Shown: piece by piece, positions 11,340 through 23,664 of the stretch
Position numbering within the stretch: the first letter of the stretch is position 1
Layout of the letters: each line of letters begins with the position of its first letter
From: Arabidopsis thaliana
Taxonomy: Eukaryota > Streptophyta > Magnoliopsida > Brassicales > Brassicaceae
Length of the DNA: 64,000 nucleotides
Reading direction: 5' to 3'
Assembly: GCF_000001735.4 (NCBI RefSeq)
Contig: NC_003076.8
Span: 8,866,001-8,930,000, forward strand
Notes under the pieces: model-generated
What the model was told of the DNA's origin: nothing
Seen by the model: the letters and a program-made list of their open reading frames with translations, nothing else
Database searches by the model: none
Translations under genes and position numbers: made by a program

Positions 11340-14300
11340 TCATTTAGTCCTCCTACCTTCTTCATCATTTCCAAGTACTTTTCGTTTCAACAATAGTCTT
11401 AACTTCTGATCAGAAACAGTTCGACATATATATTTGGATGATAGAATTTGTTAACATTTACAACTTTATTATATCGTAAAAGTTTAAATAGTAGTGTGAA
11501 ATACACTAACGATAGTACTTTAACGTTAACGTACGTATCTTTTTGATTATTTTTTTTAGTACTCTGGAAGCATTAGAGGAGAGCAGAAAGGTGAAGAATC
11601 GAAGCAAGATACCGACCGCCCTTAATCTCTTGATTTGTTTAATTTCTTAGATTTGACTCGTTTTATATCTCGTAGTAGTCAGACCTATGTTAGAATGTAA
11701 GCATGTCGAGAGTTTTCCGAAGCATTTTGTTCTGATATCGGTCTCCTAGCTAGTATGTAAGTTTGTTTGAATGTATTCTTATTTCTGATAAAGTTGTTTC
11801 CTTCTGATTCCGCAATCACGATTCTCATCTAAGTTTGAAACACTTGAGTTGTTGAACGTACGAGAGGCTGAGAGCTGTTGAGAACTTCTTCTGTGGCCGC
11901 AAATCCAAATTGCATGCAAATGTTATTATATATGCAATTAAAATTTTGTTATATAATTTGTAGTAGGAATGTAGTTTTACGTTAAACCAAACACAAACTC
12001 TAGTAACCGTTTGAAATGGGTAGATGCATGGACCACAACGAAACCTTTTGTCCAATGCCTCAAAAAAAAATATGCATGAGCATTCATATTATGATGTGGC
12101 TTGGTGATAATGAGCTTACCACCAAATCGAATGAAAATGTATGAGTTCCACTCTAAAATGAGAATAGTTATCAGAAAATATTAATTATGTTATATATCAT
12201 TAATTAGTTTAGAATTCTAATTTATTTTCTTGGTAACATTAAGTTGCAAAATTAATTTTAATTAAATACAAATACGGATTTCACTATATATTAAATTGCG
12301 TATTCAAGGCCATCTTTTCGCACATACATTCGAGCAGTCGAACAAAACCCATAAGAAGATTTTTGCAATGAAGTTTTGTCATAAACAACAATATTGCAAC
12401 TGATCGATGACCGTTTCCTTAATTGTTTGTAATGGGTGGTATACTTAAAAATTTGTTTTCAAAATGTAAGTAAGAAAGAAAAAAATCAGTAACGCATTTT
12501 TCATATTTACCATTCAACTTTTGATCCTGCTTATTTTTGTACTGTTTGTTCCGTCTCGCAGTACTAATTAGAACTACACTTTTTTTGGTCAAAACACTAA
12601 CTACATTTTTTTTGCTTGATCTACTACTCAATATATTTTTGTTTTTATCGCTCGTTCTATACTGCCACGTACGATTGAGACTCTAAAATAGAGCAAGCGT
12701 ACGTTGGTACGTGTCCACACACACGTTGCATTTTGCATAGGATTCCAATTTACTGAACTCATGGAAGTGTAGTTAAGATTATCATCAACGGGTCAAAAAA
12801 AAAAAAGACAACCAGTCTTTAATGTCTGCTACTATAATCCATTGCTTAGCTTTTATTTTTTCGTTAAAGGGTTGCACTAATTGGCTTTTTACTAAAGAAT
12901 CTTTCGTTTTTCCCCCACTTTGAAGTCAATTCATCATTTGATTCTTCTTTGGTTTTAGTGAAGTGAAAGTACGTCTTAGGTATGATTATCATGCATGCAT
13001 CATAGTGAACGTCTTCCCACTTTGAATTTCAAAACTATCAATTATTAGATTCGATTTAGATATGAATATATAATAATAGTATTTCAAAATGCATAAATTA
13101 GGTTGTGAATTGTAGACGATAAAATACAACCAGCTTAGTAATCTTCTTCTAATTATCAAATATATAGCATAATTCCTAAATCATATGTTTATTCTCATTA
13201 ACTAACATAGTAGGTAATTCTGTTCATATGATTTAGCTAAATGCACGGTTTCATAATCACCTAAAGATCCATAAGCAATCATCAAATTACAATTAGTGTC
13301 AAACTAAGCACTACTTAAAATTCAGTGTTGGCGGAGAATAATATAAGACACATCTAATTACAATGGTAAGGATAGATGTGTGCAACAGTGCAAGTATATG
13401 TATAGCTTTAATCATAACTTATTAGTGTTTCTTTTAATGAGCAAATGAGAGAGACTTGTCGATGACCAATCTAAGTAAAGTGTACATCACTTGTTAAATA
13501 AACAAATATATTCTTACTGTTAAAGTCAATTTTTATAACAAAAGCAATAGCAAAGATAACTTTTTATCCATTTCAAAAACACCCTTACACAACGCTAATA
13601 AATTCTTAAATTTTGGGAAAAATTGCGGTAACTTTTATAAAAGTTTTAAAATTTATCTTTAACCCACATAAAAAAGCAAAGCATGTTCATCTTTCTAAGC
13701 CCTTTTTTTCTTAGCCCTTCTTTCTTTTGTTTCACATTTCCACATTCTTCCTAATAATTTCTATCTTTATGCAAAGCACACAATTGACATGGATGGAGCA
13801 TATGCATATGTATTTGATGAAAACTTATTTTCTGGTACAGTATAATTCCACCAGAAAATTGAAGCCTCCACACGAATATTGTTTTTTTTTTTTTCTTTTT
13901 TTTTTACAAGATGTGATATACATAATGATTTAAATTTGATTGGTGACACGTTAACGACACTAAGACAGATTGTGAGTTTCCACGTGAGTTTGTTATCAAA
14001 GTATTTGTTTAACATTTGAGGACTCAAGATTCATATTCTAACATTATCAAATACTATTTTCTTACATAAAATGAAAATATCACCTATTGTTCAATTAGGA
14101 AAAAAAAATTGAAGGAAAAAGAAGATAATTTAAAATACTTTTAAGTTGGAATGCATGTAGATTAAGATTATTAAAAAATTAGAAAATGGCAAAAATATTT
14201 AACCAATAAACGGTGGTTCAGTGATTCAAAAGTTATTCTAAGATGGTACGAAATAGAGTTCACATTTTGTCATTTGTTTTCTATCATTGTTGGTAATATC

Positions 14301-14776
14301 GTGGGCATTTTAACATGTACTAGGTATAATATTGCAAAATAAAACAAAACTGTGCAAGATTTGGCGACACAATCCATCATGATTCCGATGGTTCCACTCT
14401 GAGATTGTTCATGGATTAGTTCGAAGAGTCGATCTCACATGACACGCGTGGAATCAGTGATCCAAGGTTTTGTGTTCTGCATTGTTGATAGCTTAGTTTC
14501 TTCGGACCCCAAGTAAAACACTTCCACTGCTAAGAATGTGTTTCATTTGTCTTTACATTTTGCATCATCGTTTTTCGTTCTCAATAGCTCAATGCAGTGA
14601 TCTTCAAAATCATTTTCACTTCTTTAGACACCGATAATTTCATTGCTTTCGTCGAGTCGATGAACTGATTTGAGTTTGTGATTTTGCTTCATGCTTTTAT
14701 TTTATTTTACTATGAGACCAAAAATAAAGTTTAAAATCTTGATCGTAAACAAAACATTTTCATTGAATCATTTTTC
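11340..14776. other. Intergenic region, no gene seen
   Basis: About 3.4 kb following the zinc-finger stop codon. The first few hundred bases probably include its 3'UTR, perhaps with an intron ending at the AG near 11559-11560. The rest is AT-rich with T runs at 13880-13910. Several short open frames on both strands show no family character or codon pattern, and I call none of them. Confidence 0.45.
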
Positions 14777-14806
14777 TGGGCCAAAAGAGGCCTTTTTAAT
14801 GGCCCA
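14777..14806 (+). promoter_or_regulatory. Site II motif pair upstream of unknown-function gene
   Basis: TGGGCC at 14777-14782 and TGGCCCA at 14800-14806, in opposite orientation and 17 bp apart, about 310-340 bp upstream of the ATG at 15118. They match the TGGGCC/T class bound by TCP proteins and are probably part of the proximal promoter. Confidence 0.5.
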
Positions 14807-14879
14807 TTAATGATCCAAACGCGATTACCAAGCTCTTCGCTTCCAACTACATCTCCTCTCTCACAGCTTCACTTCACTT

Positions 14880-15086
14880 GTGTCATCTAAAGCTTCCCTT
14901 GAATCTCTTCTCTCAAATTCGCTTTACTTCTTTTCGCGATACAGATTCACTTGCATTAAAATCTGTTTTCTCGGAGAGATTCTTCCCGTGGATGAGATAA
15001 GAGATCCCAATTTCGCCGTTTCTTCATTCACAAGAGTTGCATACAAACTGTTTGATGAAATTCCTAAGAGAGGATCTGATTATTAG
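14880..15086 (+). other. Leader-region open frame with PPR-like ending
   Basis: An open frame without any ATG (it can only be entered by GTG) lies in the presumed 5' leader of the downstream gene. Its C-terminal end reads VAYKLFDEIPKR, resembling the LFDEMP/IP-R signature at helix ends of plant PPR proteins. It stops 31 bp before the next gene's ATG. It could be a relic of a PPR gene's 5' end or chance similarity. There is no sign it is translated. Confidence 0.25.
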
Positions 15087-15117
15087 GTCGTTGCTATTTC
15101 ACTAAGCTGATTTTCAA

Positions 15118-16380
15118 ATGTGGGTTAATGGGTATCATCAAATAAGAATACATCTAAACTCTGAACTCAGTTTCAAGGCAAATCCAAGTCGCTTCTTCCG
15201 TTCATTCCAGGTTTTGTATCATCCTTCAGTTGATTCATATGAAGATGTATTGCCTCATGAATGGTACGAAACGAAACTCCCAGTTCTGAAGAAACTAAAC
15301 CGTGCGTTGAGAGATGTTGATTTAGTCGACGGAAAGCTAGAGGACATCAATGGTGTCATCGTTTATGATGATGGTATCACAAAGAAAATGCAAGCATTTA
15401 AATCTCTAGCTAGAATCTTTATTGGGTCTCCTTCAATTCAGCAGAAGCTTAGAGAAGAGGGACGGTTCAAGTTCCCATTTTTTGGGAGTGAAAGTGAAAG
15501 AGAGCCATTGGTGGTGAATTCATTGACTAAAGTTTGCAACTTTCTCAACGTCTCGGCGCAACAGAGGAAGCTAGTGAGGAGCACTGTGTGTTCACAGGTA
15601 ACGCAGTATCGTATATGGAGAGGTACTCTTGAAGATATATTGAATGGTCTTAAAGAAGAAGTTGATTGGTTAGTTGAACATAGAGAGATGAGTCAAGGTA
15701 GAGTATTGGCTCAGCAAGTGATATTGTCTTGCCTCAGATTCTTATCTGAATCATCAGTTTCATTTGAAGTCGAGAAATCAACTTCTTGGATGCGGCCTGT
15801 GCCAGCTAGATATGCGAAAGCTAATGCTTCTGCGAAATGGGAAGATGTACTTGATATGGTGAATGATCTGAGAAGGTATCTTGAACATGATGAAGAAATC
15901 ACAGTACTTTACCATCTGGATAAGCTTGTATCGATGAAAGAAGGGCTTTTGCAGATCAAAGATGTGTTTTTAGACAACACTATTGGATTCAGAGAGGTTA
16001 GACATCAAGAGCACCTTGTGTACAGAAAGCTCTCAAAGCTGTTGGGCAGTCCATCACCGTGTTTGTTTGCTCTCGTCATGTATTTCCTCTATGGCCGTGT
16101 GCGTGACATCGAAGTTGATCTCTGTGGAGGGTTTTACAAGGAGAAGAGCGAGTTCTTGTGCTTAAGTATGGGGAGGATCTTGACTTCAACGGATGAGAAA
16201 ATGTTGGAGAGAGGGATGAAGCAGTTAGATAGGGCATTGGGTCTCTTTGAGTTTGTGTGGGAAACAGCAGGAATGAAAGAGACTCTTAACCTACAAGGCC
16301 ATTTGTGGTGCCTTGGAGCTGAAGAAAGATCCATCACATATCGTGGGAAGACGTTCTTCGTGCATGACCTTAGTCTCTGA
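15118..16380 (+). CDS. Plant protein of unknown function, 420 residues, single exon
   Basis: Intact 420-residue frame with no intron. The start MWVNGYHQIRIHLN is the first ATG of the frame. The first 35 residues are rich in Arg/Ser/Phe/His with few acids, compatible with an organelle-targeting peptide, though that is a weak inference. The rest looks mostly helical, with repeated Leu/Arg/Glu patterns and conserved-looking stretches such as LPHEWYETKLP, LARIFIGSPS and FFVHDLSL at the C-terminus. I recognise no domain or catalytic motif. The order corresponds to At5g25500 as I recall, whose database names (such as an exosome nuclease) I see no sequence support for. It converges with PP2A B'kappa downstream. 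Confidence 0.88.
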   Translation: MWVNGYHQIRIHLNSELSFKANPSRFFRSFQVLYHPSVDSYEDVLPHEWYETKLPVLKKLNRALRDVDLVDGKLEDINGVIVYDDGITKKMQAFKSLARIFIGSPSIQQKLREEGRFKFPFFGSESEREPLVVNSLTKVCNFLNVSAQQRKLVRSTVCSQVTQYRIWRGTLEDILNGLKEEVDWLVEHREMSQGRVLAQQVILSCLRFLSESSVSFEVEKSTSWMRPVPARYAKANASAKWEDVLDMVNDLRRYLEHDEEITVLYHLDKLVSMKEGLLQIKDVFLDNTIGFREVRHQEHLVYRKLSKLLGSPSPCLFALVMYFLYGRVRDIEVDLCGGFYKEKSEFLCLSMGRILTSTDEKMLERGMKQLDRALGLFEFVWETAGMKETLNLQGHLWCLGAEERSITYRGKTFFVHDLSL

Positions 16381-16727
16381 AGTTTTGTGAGGTACAAGCA
16401 ACTACCTGTAAACTTTGATGTGTTCCCATAAACCTTTTGATGTTTGTTGTTGTTTAGAGCCATAGTTGAAAGAAAAAGGATATATAAACTTAATTGATTG
16501 ATACAAAGAGTTTGATAAAAATCTGCAGCATGGTTTCATTGCTTTAAAAGAAAGCAATAGAATTAGCATTAAAACCCACACAGCTAACAACATCAAAGTT
16601 ATATAATATTACAGAGATCAACCTCGATGAAAAGTTCCCAAGACTATAGCTTAAGCAACAGCCACTCCATCATCTTCTCGATGTTGTTGCTTTGGATAAA
16701 CTGTCTGTGAATTGGTTTAAACGCTAT
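16381..16727. other. Convergent 3' flanks
   Basis: 347 bp between two converging stop codons. It must hold both 3'UTRs and poly(A) sites. No gene or strong hairpin terminator is visible. Confidence 0.6.
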
Positions 16728-18325
16728 TTAGCAGGCGATGGAGGTTGCTCGAGGAGTTACCAGAACAGCAGTCTTTCCTGTTATCGGCTTCATACTTGCT
16801 GCATTCTCTAGCCTTGCCCATACTTCTTTCCTCTTTTCCGCAGCAGAACATTGCTTTGCTTCGTCCTCCTTAAAGCGGGCGTGGCAAGACATGAACAGAG
16901 CCTCGTCCATTTCGCAGAACATTTTTCGTACGTTTAAGGTTAAGTTTAGCACGGATTGGTTCCAGTGGTTCTGAGCATTCTTTTCTAAAGCAGTGAACAT
17001 GATTGGTAGGATGGCTTGCCGGTTATGTCCAATCAAGTTTACAATTTGATCGTTGTTCCACAAGAATAAAGCTCTTTCAGAAACCTGAAACACAAGAAGA
17101 CCAATTGGTTCAAACTTAGCTTATCTTAGACTCATGCAGATCAATCATATATGAGAACTATGTATGAATAGGAATGTACCTGAAAGTGGGAACTGGTGAC
17201 ACAACAAGCAATCCGCAAGAACAAAGGGACCATGATCTTTTGAAACTCCATCACACTCATTGCTTCTACAATTTCTTCGACCTCCCCGAGAAACATCACT
17301 TCCTTCTGACTATTCGTGATAGGCCAGAACTTCAACAAACCCTTTATCACAACACTGCCTAGTTTCGGCTCTTTATCTATGAACTGAGTGATACAATAAG
17401 AAAGCTGCTGAAAGTAGTTTCCAACAGATTTAGGCTTGTGCAATGGAATCAACACTCTCCACAAGAAGATCTTATGCTCTTCTTTCAAAGGCAACGCAAA
17501 TCCACTCACTATACTCCCGAAAATCTCCAAAAGCTCAGCGATTCCGCTATGCTTCTCTGTCTCAAACACAAACCGGTAGAATATATTGCTCATGGACTTG
17601 CGTACAAATGGCCTATGAACCATGAACTTCCCATATACCCGATGCAGAATCGTCTTCAAACACTCCCGTTCTCTAGGATCCTCCGAATCAAACAAGTCAA
17701 GCAACCTCACAATGAAAGCATGATCTAAATACTTTTTTGCCACTTTAGCATCAAGACACGGAGAAGTGATAAACTTAAGCAACAAATCATACACAATCTG
17801 CAAATGAGGCCAAGCAGGGTCAAACATCGGTTCATCATCATCGTTTTCGCCACCAGAACTAGACCGATAATTCGGAGGAAAGACCCTAAAGAGATTAACA
17901 GCACACATTCTACACATTGCAAGAATAGCTGGCTCAGTGAACTTAACAGACCCTGAAGCTACAAAATCCAAAAGCTCCAACAATGTCTGCCTTTTAACAT
18001 CTTTCTCTATAGAGTTTTTACCAGGGTCAGAGAAATCAAATGTCACACAACAGAGACTAACTTTACTCACAAAGAGATTCAACTTCTCAGAGCTTGGTAC
18101 ATCCTTAAACGGTACCAAAGGCTCAATACCAGCAACAACACTAGCTGGGAACACAGCAGATGACATACGCTTCCCTGAGTTAGATCGAACCGGACCCGAA
18201 CCACCACCACTAGTACCGGATCTCTGAACCGGAGACGATACCGGACCCGAACTCGAACGATTCAGCTCTCCTGAATCAGATTTTGAAGACTTCCTCGGAA
18301 GTTTACTCAGAAACTGCTTAAACAT
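16728..18325 (-). CDS. B'KAPPA: PP2A regulatory subunit B' (B56) kappa-type
   Basis: Two minus-strand exons, 17180-18325 and 16728-17084, join to 1503 nt = 500 residues with one GT-AG intron. The protein is a B56-family regulatory subunit of protein phosphatase 2A. It has a variable basic/Ser-rich N-terminus ([16 protein letters not shown]..., residues 1-60) and then the HEAT-like superhelix with family blocks [43 protein letters not shown] and YCITQF. The C-terminal exon carries [12 protein letters not shown] and the [11 protein letters not shown] region. It selects substrates and location for the PP2A core. Assignment to the kappa isoform (At5g25510) rests on gene order and length from memory. 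Confidence 0.94.
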
Positions 18326-19549
18326 TCTCTCTTTCCCAAAAATTTCAAAACTTTCACAAATTGGGAATCAAAGAAGCTCAAATCCACATATTAGCCCTAA
18401 ATTCTCCGACAAAGAACATGGATCTGACATTAAAAAAAAACAGAGAAACGTGTAATGTGGGTTTAGATCCGAAGAAGAAGCAGAGAAAAAAAAAAGGTTG
18501 ACACTTTTATAATACCCAATACTTGAAAACCCTAATCATTACCTTGCTTTCTCCTTCAAAATCTTATTCTCATGATTCCAGTATCCACGAACAAAAACAT
18601 TCCTAGAGAGAGAGAGAGAGAGAAAAAAAAAACTGAAGCTAGAGAGTTTTTCAAAAAAAGAAACCAAATCTGGAAGAGGAAGAACAAAAAACAGAGTTTG
18701 GATTTTGAGAAATTTTATGATTCGTTACGGTGTTTTCTTCATTGTTTTTTTTTAGATTTCTGAGAAAGAAGAAATTTGCAGGAAAATTATTTTAACTTTC
18801 CTAATTTTAATTTTGTTTTTTTCCTTTTTGTCTCGAAAAGACAGCGTTTTCGTTTCAGTTTTATTTCCGATAATATAAAAATTAGAAAACATCTCGCATG
18901 CAAATTATTAACGTCCGTTTGATGAGACGTTGACACGTAAATCCAACCGTTGGATTTGTCTGAGAGAGGAATCCTAAGTAATTTGGTTCGCTAAGGCCCA
19001 TTTATTATTATGAGCCTATTATTAAAGCCCATTTATGATTTTGGCCTTATCACAATTCACAAGAGTATCCTCCACTAATCTCTAGAAGAAACTGTTTTCG
19101 TCACCGAACCAGCTGAAATCTTTTTCGCAACAAAACAAACTCTATCCCCAAATTCAGAAGCTTTTTAGGGTTTCTTCTTCCTTTCGCACATATCTTCTCC
19201 GATTGATTTTGCAGTGAAATTGTGTATCTTTTTGTTGTTAATCAGGTAAACTTTTCATGGTCGCCATGTTTATTTTTTCGCTAGATCGAGCTTTTTTTCT
19301 TCAGTCAATTTCGGATTTTATTTGGTTTATGTTGGTGTATATTTTTTGATTTGGTTGTTGTTGAATCTTCTTAGAAATGGGTTTTGTTTAATTTTGAATT
19401 TTGATTTTGTTTTTCCCCTAATCGGAAATGATGAAAATGGAGATGTGTGTTGATCGGAGTATGTTATAGGATTGAATCAAAGTTTCTGTTTTTTTTTTCT
19501 CAGAGCTGTTGAAGTGAATGTTTGGATATAGCTGTGGTGGTTTCGTATC
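18326..19549. promoter_or_regulatory. Bidirectional upstream region of PP2A B'kappa and TFIIS/SPOC gene
   Basis: 1.2 kb between divergent genes. A GA microsatellite sits at about 18607-18622 in the PP2A leader side. GGCCCA-type motifs lie at 18994-19000 (AGGCCCA) and 19025-19031 (AAGCCCA). The SPOC gene has a 5'UTR intron at 19246-19503 (donor ATCAG|GTAAAC, acceptor TTTCTCAG), which is common in highly expressed plant genes. Confidence 0.6.
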
Positions 19550-22500
19550 ATGTCCAGTAATATGGGAACAGAGCTTATTGATCTGGAGACTGTGAAAGCG
19601 GATTCAGATGCTTTTGGAGAAACGAATTTGATGGAGTTAGTTGGATCAAATGATCCTCCTTCTCTTCAGCATATCTCAGTTTCAGAGATTGAGCAAGAGC
19701 CTATGGAAATATCTGTCTCTGGTCCTTTGTCATTCCAATTTGAGCCAGAGGCTGTCTCTTTTCAATCATCTATGTTGGTTGATACTCAGTCTTTGATGCC
19801 TCAGTTGCAACTTCCATATTCTGTAGAGAGGTCAGTAGCTGCATGTAGTAACTCAGTGACAGGGAAGCGGAAATCGCCACCAGAGTCTACTCTCAGTGGT
19901 TCTGCTACTTCCGAGAAGTTAGATGCATCTAACAAGCGAGTAGAGCCAGTGCACCACAGACCATGGCTAGAACAATTTTATTCAGAATGTATTCAGCGGG
20001 GTCATATGCCACCACCTGCTACTCTTTCTACCAAGACAGAACATCTACCAACGCCTGCTAAGAAAGTAAGGCAAATGGAACCTGCTTCCCAAAAATCTGG
20101 GAAGCAAGTGATGAACAAGAAACAAGCAGGCTTGTCACAAGGGTCGGTGAAAACACTGAATGATGGTAACGAGTCTTTGAGGTCTAAAATGAAGGAATCA
20201 TTAGCAGCTGCCTTGGCTTTGGTTCACGAGCATGAGGAGTCTCCGAAAGAGAAAAAGAATTCAGAAACTGAAGAAGCAAGTGTTCCAGTAGCTGATAGTA
20301 ATGAGCCTGCGTCAGCCTGTGGTACCAGTGTTACAGTAGGTGAAGACATCACGCCAGCAATGTCCACAAGGGATGAAAGTTTTGAGCAGAAGAACGGCAA
20401 TGGAAGAACTTTGTCGCAAGAGAGTTCCAAGGACACCAAGATGAATTATGTTAATCAATCTGATGTACAGAAAACTCAATTTGACGAGGTTTTCCCCTGT
20501 GATGATGTTCGTTTTAGTGATAGTATTTTTACTGGCGATGAACTTTTACAGGGTAATGGCCTCTCATGGGTTTTGGAACCTGTTTCAGATTTTGGGGAGA
20601 ATGAAACTCAAAAGTCGTTTGAGGATCCAGAGCTCTTGGCATCTAAAATTGAGTTGGAACTTTTTAAGCTATTTGGAGGTGTGAACAAGAAGTACAAAGA
20701 GAAGGGAAGGTCTCTCTTATTCAATTTGAAGGATAAGAACAATCCTGAGCTAAGAGAAAGTGTCATGTCCGGAAAGATATCTCCAGAGAGATTATGTAAT
20801 ATGACAGCTGAGGAACTTGCTTCTAAGGAGCTTTCTCAGTGGCGACAAGCAAAAGCAGAAGAGATGGCGGAGATGGTTGTCCTACGGGACACAGACATTG
20901 ATGTCAGAAATCTGGTGAGGAAAACGCATAAAGGTGAGTTCCAGGTAGAAATTGATCCCGTTGACAGTGGGACAGTGGATGTCTCTGCTGAGATTACATC
21001 AAATAGTAAACCTCGAGCCAAAGCAAAATCCTCGAAATCATCTACCAAAGCCACTTTAAAGAAAAATGACTCTAATGATAAGAACATAAAATCCAACCAG
21101 GGAACATCATCTGCTGTGACTCTGCCCCCAACAGAGGAGATTGATCCGATGCAAGGTCTGTCAATGGATGATGAGATGAAGGATGTGGGATTTCTTCCTC
21201 CAATTGTATCCCTTGATGAGTTCATGGAATCCCTGAACTCAGAACCTCCATTTGGCAGTCCACATGAACATCCTCCTGGAAAGGAAGATCCTGCATCTGA
21301 GAAGAGTGACTCTAAAGATGGGTCACATTCAAAATCACCTTCAAGATCTCCTAAGCAGTCTCCAAAGGAACCGAGTGAGAGCGTCTCTTCTAAAACAGAA
21401 CTCGAAAAGACTAATGTAATTTCCCCAAAACCTGATGCTGGTGACCAACTCGACGGTGATGTCTCCAAACCTGAAAATACATCTTTGGTTGATAGCATTA
21501 AAGAGGATCGAATATGGGATGGTATATTGCAGCTTAGTTCCGCTTCAGTTGTCTCAGTCACTGGAATTTTCAAGAGGCAAGTCTCTTTCATTACTTTAAA
21601 CTCTTATCTCGTATTTTGGAGTGGAACATAGTGATAACAAACCATGATAGAAATGGGTTATTAGTACCAAAGATATGCATGAAGCTAAGTTTAGATGCTT
21701 GTTTAATAGGAAATAGTCAGACTGATGCTTGTTTAATTTGTTGAAGAACAGATGGAAGGAGAAAAAGATCTTAGACATAAATGTTTTAGGTATCTCTGAT
21801 TTATAGATTATCTCTAACTGGAATTGCTCGTGCAGTGGTGAGAAAGCAAAGACAAGCGAGTGGCCAACAATGGTGGAGGTAAAGGGTAGAGTGAGACTCA
21901 GTGCGTTTGGGAAGTTTGTAAAAGAGCTTCCGTTGTCTCGAAGCCGTGTCTTAATGGTATACAAAGTTTATTACGTGCATTATCTTTGTAGTAGCATTAT
22001 TAGCATTAGCTTCACTCTCTTCCCTGTTACTATAACGAGCAATAATACTAGATCCACAAAATCTCATCTCAATATTACAAGTCGTTTCTTAATGCAGAGA
22101 CTAGGCTTCTCATTAGCTAAAACATGGAACCCAGAAAGCAAAAAAGCTCACTGTTGATCTACATCTGTGAAACAGGACCGGGGCAGTAATAAAAAAAAGG
22201 CCTGATTGACCAGAGAATCAATCAACTGTGGATTGAATCTGAAATTTTGTACAAAATCATGAAATTTTGTATGCCAAATCACTTGTAGATGTATTGTTAA
22301 CTAGGTAGGATATAGAATCATCAAAAATGTTACCAAGAATCTCTTACAGAGAGAGAGTTACAAGACCACAAACACCAGAACTTGGTCCATTAACTTACGT
22401 GCAGATCATGATTCATGACCCAAAATAGAATCTTTCGAAACATATAACTTTGTCTTATAGGAAAAAGTTTCTACTTTTATGCATTTTTCGTAAGTAGTGT

Positions 22501-23484
22501 AAGTAATTAAGTTGGTACATCAAATTGCAGGTAATGAACGTGGTTTGCAAGAATGGTATCTCTCAGAGCCAACGTGATAGCCTAATTGAGGTATTAATTC
22601 TAATTCTGATTTCATTATTATTCTTTTAATTTTTATTGCATAAGACATTTATTAGTTTTGCTTTAAAGTCTTTGCCTTTGTCCTTTTTCTTGAGTCAGGT
22701 TGCTAAGTCATACGTAGCTGACCAAAGAGTTGGTTACGCAGAACCAACCTCGGGCGTTGAGCTTTACCTCTGTCCAACACTGGGTGAAACCTTGGATTTG
22801 TTGAGCAAAATCATCTCCAAGGATTATCTTGATGAGGTCAAGTGTTCAGAAGATATCGGGTTGATTGGTGTTGTTGTGTGGAGGCGTGCAGTTGTCGCGT
22901 CTCCTGGCTCACGCCATAAGCCGGGATTCAAACGTCAGCATTCTTCTACAGGCACTAAGAGGTCTGTATTGGCTCCAGAAAACCAAAAGTCTAGAAGTGT
23001 GAGTGTTACGAATCCTTCTGTTGTAAATGTTGAATCCATGAGGAATCATGGTTTGGTTGGTTGTGATGATGATGATGAAGACATGCCTCCTGGATTTGGT
23101 CCTGTAGCTGCGAAAGATGACGATGATTTACCGGAATTTAACTTTAATTCCTCCAGTGGACCGGTTACTTCTTCTCCTCGACCACCGTTGCAGTCCCGGT
23201 CTTTGGATCAAGTAAGGGAGCTCATACTCAAGTATGGAAATTCAACAGGTAGTGGTAGTAAACGACCATGGGATGGTCATGATGATGATGATGACGACGA
23301 CATTCCTGAATGGCAACCGCAACTGCCACCACCACCTCCTGACTTGAGTCCTCAATTTCATAGCGGAACCATGGCCAGACCACCAGCACAACGACCTGTT
23401 GCGGGACCACCGAGTGGATGGAAGGCCAATCAAAACGCACCTAGGCAACAACAGTACAGTGCACGTAGGAACAGAGGATTTTGA
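19550..23484 (+). CDS. TFIIS central-domain and SPOC-domain nuclear protein
   Basis: Four coding exons: 19550-21576, 21836-21956, 22531-22590, 22699-23484, joining to 2994 nt = 997 residues. Intron 1 uses a GC donor (AAGAG|GCAAGT), which alone keeps the SPOC frame with the best splice sites. Domains: acidic/Ser-rich N-terminus; a PWLEQFYSEC motif near residue 140; TFIIS middle domain about 360-470 (KIELELFKLFGG, RSLLFNLKDKNNPELRESV, MTAEELASKELSQWR); Ser/Lys-rich linker; SPOC domain about 650-795 (IWDGILQLSSAS, PTMVEVKGRVRL); C-terminus with Asp runs and PPPPPPDL. Domain order is that of the yeast Bye1/animal PHF3-like family, which contacts RNA polymerase II, but I see no PHD finger. Order and length fit At5g25520 as I recall. 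Confidence 0.93.
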
Positions 23485-23664
23485 TCTTTGTGAATACGTT
23501 TGTGTAATTAAAGTTTGTTAGGTCTATTGACGTCTCTATCATCGGCTTTTAAGTGTTTCTATAGAATTGTAAACCTTTGAATAATGGAGTCTTTTAAGCA
23601 TAAAAGTTTGAACTCAACACAATCAAGGATTTGTACAGATTACAGGAAGAAAGATCTCGGTTCT

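Noticed and set aside
20836..21591. 251-codon minus-strand frame opposite the TFIIS/SPOC gene
   Set aside because: It lies wholly inside the coding exon with well-supported domains. Its Ser/Gly-rich content is the complement of the Lys/Ser/Asp-rich linker.
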